Made by a program: the position numbers and the translations under genes
Source: Persicitalea sp963803495
GTDB taxonomy: Bacteria; Bacteroidota; Bacteroidia; Cytophagales; Spirosomataceae
DNA length: 64,000 nt
Assembly: GCA_963803495.1 (NCBI GenBank)
Contig: CAWDMP010000002.1
Span: 1,736,001-1,800,000, forward strand
Direction: 5' to 3'
Part shown: in pieces, positions 61,617-64,000 of the stretch
Layout: every line of letters starts with the position of its first letter
How positions within the stretch are numbered: the first letter of the stretch is position 1
Notes under the pieces: generated by a model
Databases searched by the model: none
What the model was told of the DNA's origin: nothing
What the model saw: the letters and a program-made list of their open reading frames with translations, nothing else

Positions 61617-64000
61617 ATGAAACCAACACTCATTTCCTTTTTCTTCGTGCTGCTACTGCTGGGCCAAGGGCTGGGTTTTGCCCAGATCCCCGACATTACG
61701 GGCAAAGTAACCGACCCGACGGGCAATGGTCTGCCAGGCGTCAATATCCTGGTGAGCGGCACCAACCGGGGTACTACTACGGATGCCAACGGCAACTATT
61801 CGCTCGCCACTACGGCCGATGCATCGCTCATTTTCTCTTACATTGGCTACCAAAGCCAGACCATCGCCGTGGGATCGCGCTCGGTGGTCGATGTGCAACT
61901 AGTGGAGGAATCCAAAAACCTGACCGAGGTCATCGTGACCGCCCTGGGCATCAAGCGCGAGGCCAAAACGCTGGGTTACGCTACTTCCACGGTCAACGCC
62001 GAGCAGATTTCGACTAATCGTACATCCAACTTCGTCAGTGGGCTACAAGGGAAGATGGCAGGCGTCAATATCACTTCGATGGGAACGGGGCCAGCGGGAA
62101 CGGCTAAAATCCGCATTCGCGGGCAGTCGTCGTTTAGTGGCAACAATTCGCCGCTGATCGTGGTCAACGGCGTGCCGATCGACAATTCTAATTACGCCAT
62201 CGGCGGAGATTTCGGCAGCCGCTCTTCCAATGCGTCCGACGGCGGCGACGGTCTAAGCAGCATCAACCCCGACGATATCGAGACCATGACCGTGCTGAAA
62301 GGCGCGACGGCGGCGGCCCTCTACGGCTCCCGCGCCAAAGACGGCGTGGTGATGATTACAACCAAAACGCGCGGTTCGGGCAAGGGCTTCGGCGTGACGT
62401 ATAACGCCAACTTTACTACAGATACCCCGTTGGATTTCACGGATTACCAATACGAATACGGCCAGGGTGAAGGCGGCAAGCGTCCCACGACGGCCAATCC
62501 GACCTCGGGGGTGTGGAGCTTCGGCGAGAAGTTTGAGCCGGGCATGACGCAGACGCTGTTCGACAATGAGACCTGGCCCTACGAACCCGTACGCAATCGC
62601 GTGAACCAGTTCTACCGCACGGGGACGAACTTTACCAATACTGTCACGGTATCCAACAATGGAGAGAATGGCGGGTTCAGCCTGTCGCTGGGCAACACCG
62701 ATAATAAGGGCATTATGCCCAACAACACCTTCAACCGAAAAGTCATCAATCTGGGCTTTACCCAAAATATCACCAGCAAACTCACCGCGACGGGTAACAT
62801 CAACTATTCACTGGAAGATAACATCAACCCGCCGCAGTTGAACACGCAGGACCTCGCGGTTTCCACGGTCATTTTCACGCTGGCTAACTCAATGCCCTTC
62901 GAGGCGTTGCGGCAAAACCAGACGCTCGACAACGGCGACGAGTTTGTATTCTCGCGCTTTCTGGTGCGGAACAACCCCTACTATTCGATGAGCAACAAGT
63001 TTGAGAACACCGACCGCAGCCGCTTGTTCGGCAACGTTGCCCTGAAGTACCAGTTTACCGATTGGCTCTATCTGCAAGGTCGCCTGGCGCAGGATTCTTA
63101 CGTCCGCAACCAGGAATATAATATTCCGAACGGCTACGCGCCCATTCCCAGAGCGCCCATCGGCTTCGTCAATGGCCAATTCACGCAGGATGTGCGCCAG
63201 AATCTTGAGCGCAACCTGGATTTCATCTTGGGGGCCAACAAAATATTCGGCGATTTCGGTGTGGATGTTACGCTGGGCGGCAACCAGCGCTACGCCCGCA
63301 ACGACTACAACAGCGTAACGGTGCAAGACTTCATTCAGCCCGGCCTTTACACGGTCATGAACGGACGCATCAAGGACCCGCTGTACCGCCTGTCGGAGAA
63401 GAAGATCAACTCGCTTTTCGGCGCGGCGACCTTCTCTTACAAGGAATTTCTGTACCTGGGCGTTACGGCCCGCAACGACTGGTTTTCGACGCTGGCTCCG
63501 GCCAACCGTAGCATCTTATATCCGTCCGTGACGGGTAGTTTTGTATTCTCGCAAGCCTTCGAAGGGCTGCCTAGCTGGATTGGTTTCGGCAAACTGCGGG
63601 CGGCTTACGCGCAGGTGGGTTCCGACAACGTGGACCCCTACTCTAATGCCCTGTATTTCAGCGTAGAGAATAATTCTTTTCCCAATCCGTCGGGTCGGGA
63701 TGTTCCGGTGGGCGGGATTAACACCAACACGGTCCCCAACAAGAATCTGCGTCCGCTCCGTATTCAGGAGGCCGAGGCGGGTATCGAGTTGAAGATGTTT
63801 GAGAATAAAATCGGGCTGGACTTTACCTACTACCACAAAACAACCGACGACCAGATCCTGGCCGCCCAGGTTTCCGATGCCTCGTCCTACACCAGAAAGC
63901 TTATCAATGTGGGCCGTAGCATGAACCAGGGCCTGGAAATGCTGCTGACATTCTCACCCGTAGTGGCCAAGGATTTCCGCTGGGACGTGAGCGCCAACGC
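61617..64000 (+). CDS. susC: SusC/RagA TonB-dependent outer-membrane transporter (5' part, runs off the window)
   Basis: About 795 codons visible without a stop. Signal peptide (LISFFFVLLLLGQGLGFAQ), CarboxypepD_reg-like domain (GKVTDPTGNGLPGVNILVSGTNRGTTT), a TonB-box-like LTEVIVTALGI, and a plug domain with GLQGKMAGVNITS, KIRIRGQSS, LIVVNGVPI and LKGATAAALYGSRAKDGVVMITT. Barrel strands follow. KREAKTLGYA after the TonB box is typical of the SusC group with a longer signature. It differs strongly from the SusC at 10364. A SusD partner is expected beyond the window. Confidence 0.93.
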   Translation, partial: MKPTLISFFFVLLLLGQGLGFAQIPDITGKVTDPTGNGLPGVNILVSGTNRGTTTDANGNYSLATTADASLIFSYIGYQSQTIAVGSRSVVDVQLVEESKNLTEVIVTALGIKREAKTLGYATSTVNAEQISTNRTSNFVSGLQGKMAGVNITSMGTGPAGTAKIRIRGQSSFSGNNSPLIVVNGVPIDNSNYAIGGDFGSRSSNASDGGDGLSSINPDDIETMTVLKGATAAALYGSRAKDGVVMITTKTRGSGKGFGVTYNANFTTDTPLDFTDYQYEYGQGEGGKRPTTANPTSGVWSFGEKFEPGMTQTLFDNETWPYEPVRNRVNQFYRTGTNFTNTVTVSNNGENGGFSLSLGNTDNKGIMPNNTFNRKVINLGFTQNITSKLTATGNINYSLEDNINPPQLNTQDLAVSTVIFTLANSMPFEALRQNQTLDNGDEFVFSRFLVRNNPYYSMSNKFENTDRSRLFGNVALKYQFTDWLYLQGRLAQDSYVRNQEYNIPNGYAPIPRAPIGFVNGQFTQDVRQNLERNLDFILGANKIFGDFGVDVTLGGNQRYARNDYNSVTVQDFIQPGLYTVMNGRIKDPLYRLSEKKINSLFGAATFSYKEFLYLGVTARNDWFSTLAPANRSILYPSVTGSFVFSQAFEGLPSWIGFGKLRAAYAQVGSDNVDPYSNALYFSVENNSFPNPSGRDVPVGGINTNTVPNKNLRPLRIQEAEAGIELKMFENKIGLDFTYYHKTTDDQILAAQVSDASSYTRKLINVGRSMNQGLEMLLTFSPVVAKDFRWDVSAN

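Noticed and set aside
1..64000. CRISPR arrays, tRNA and rRNA genes
   Set aside because: Short repeats are present, but none has the repeat-spacer pattern of a CRISPR; no cloverleaf T-loop or rRNA-like sequence was recognised.

Overview
The window is a 64 kb piece of chromosome from a Bacteroidota bacterium, most likely Cytophagales and close to the Spirosomaceae. This rests on SusC/SusD outer-membrane pairs, a hybrid two-component system with Y_Y_Y and AraC domains, a GldA-type ABC ATPase, TAnnTTTG-type promoter elements, almost no Shine-Dalgarno sequences, and arsenosugar, sulfatase and fucose genes typical of polysaccharide degraders. Base composition is moderately GC-rich. I saw no rRNA, tRNA or CRISPR array.

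Layout. 0.1-3.6 kb: signalling operon on the minus strand (FHA-protease, Ser/Thr kinase, PP2C phosphatase). 3.8-4.4 kb: two truncated gene remnants. 4.6-6 kb: sulfatase. 6-20 kb: polysaccharide-utilisation-type locus (hybrid sensor, divergent SusC/SusD, GntR/LacI-like regulator, large FG-GAP/UnbV protein). 20-27 kb: coaX, lacZ-type beta-galactosidase, gldA-like ATPase, DUF4136 lipoprotein, aroB. 27-31.7 kb: arsenosugar-type genes (TIGR04283 glycosyltransferase, peroxidase-like CMD protein, radical SAM ArsS) with a double VOC protein and an acyltransferase between them. 31.7-33.3 kb: fucP and a sugar mutarotase. 34-40.7 kb: an IS110 element, three sulfatase genes (one with an internal deletion) and an IS3 element. 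41-46 kb: comM-like ATPase, a methyltransferase and modABC. 46-50.7 kb: PAS histidine kinase, SGNH hydrolase, ECF sigma factor with a membrane partner, DUF6249-like protein, sugar nucleotidyltransferase. 51-55.6 kb: A-type Fe-S carrier, a wrecked lipoprotein, thrB, thrA. 55.7-61 kb: MFS transporter, DUF5009-type membrane protein, queA, a membrane protein, cobalamin adenosyltransferase. 61.6 kb to the end: the start of a second SusC.

A property of the whole window is the number of single-base frameshifts in otherwise well-conserved genes: hybrid sensor, susC, lacZ, IS3 orfB, ECF sigma, nucleotidyltransferase, a lipoprotein, thrB, thrA, the DUF5009 gene and queA. Most look like one duplicated base, and several are in housekeeping genes. 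I read most of them as sequence errors of an insertion-prone long-read assembly, so I annotate the whole genes and give the breakpoints.

The most interesting candidates are: (1) a structured non-coding leader upstream of the IS110 recombinase that looks like a bridge RNA and carries a 9-nt match to the element's right end; (2) short-period, G-poor direct-repeat leaders directly upstream of several unrelated start codons; (3) the FHA-protease/kinase/phosphatase module; (4) an arsenosugar cluster without a visible arsM; (5) paired TTAATCG-type palindromes around the promoter of the second SusC; and (6) a sulfatase with a clean internal deletion inside an IS-flanked sulfatase island.
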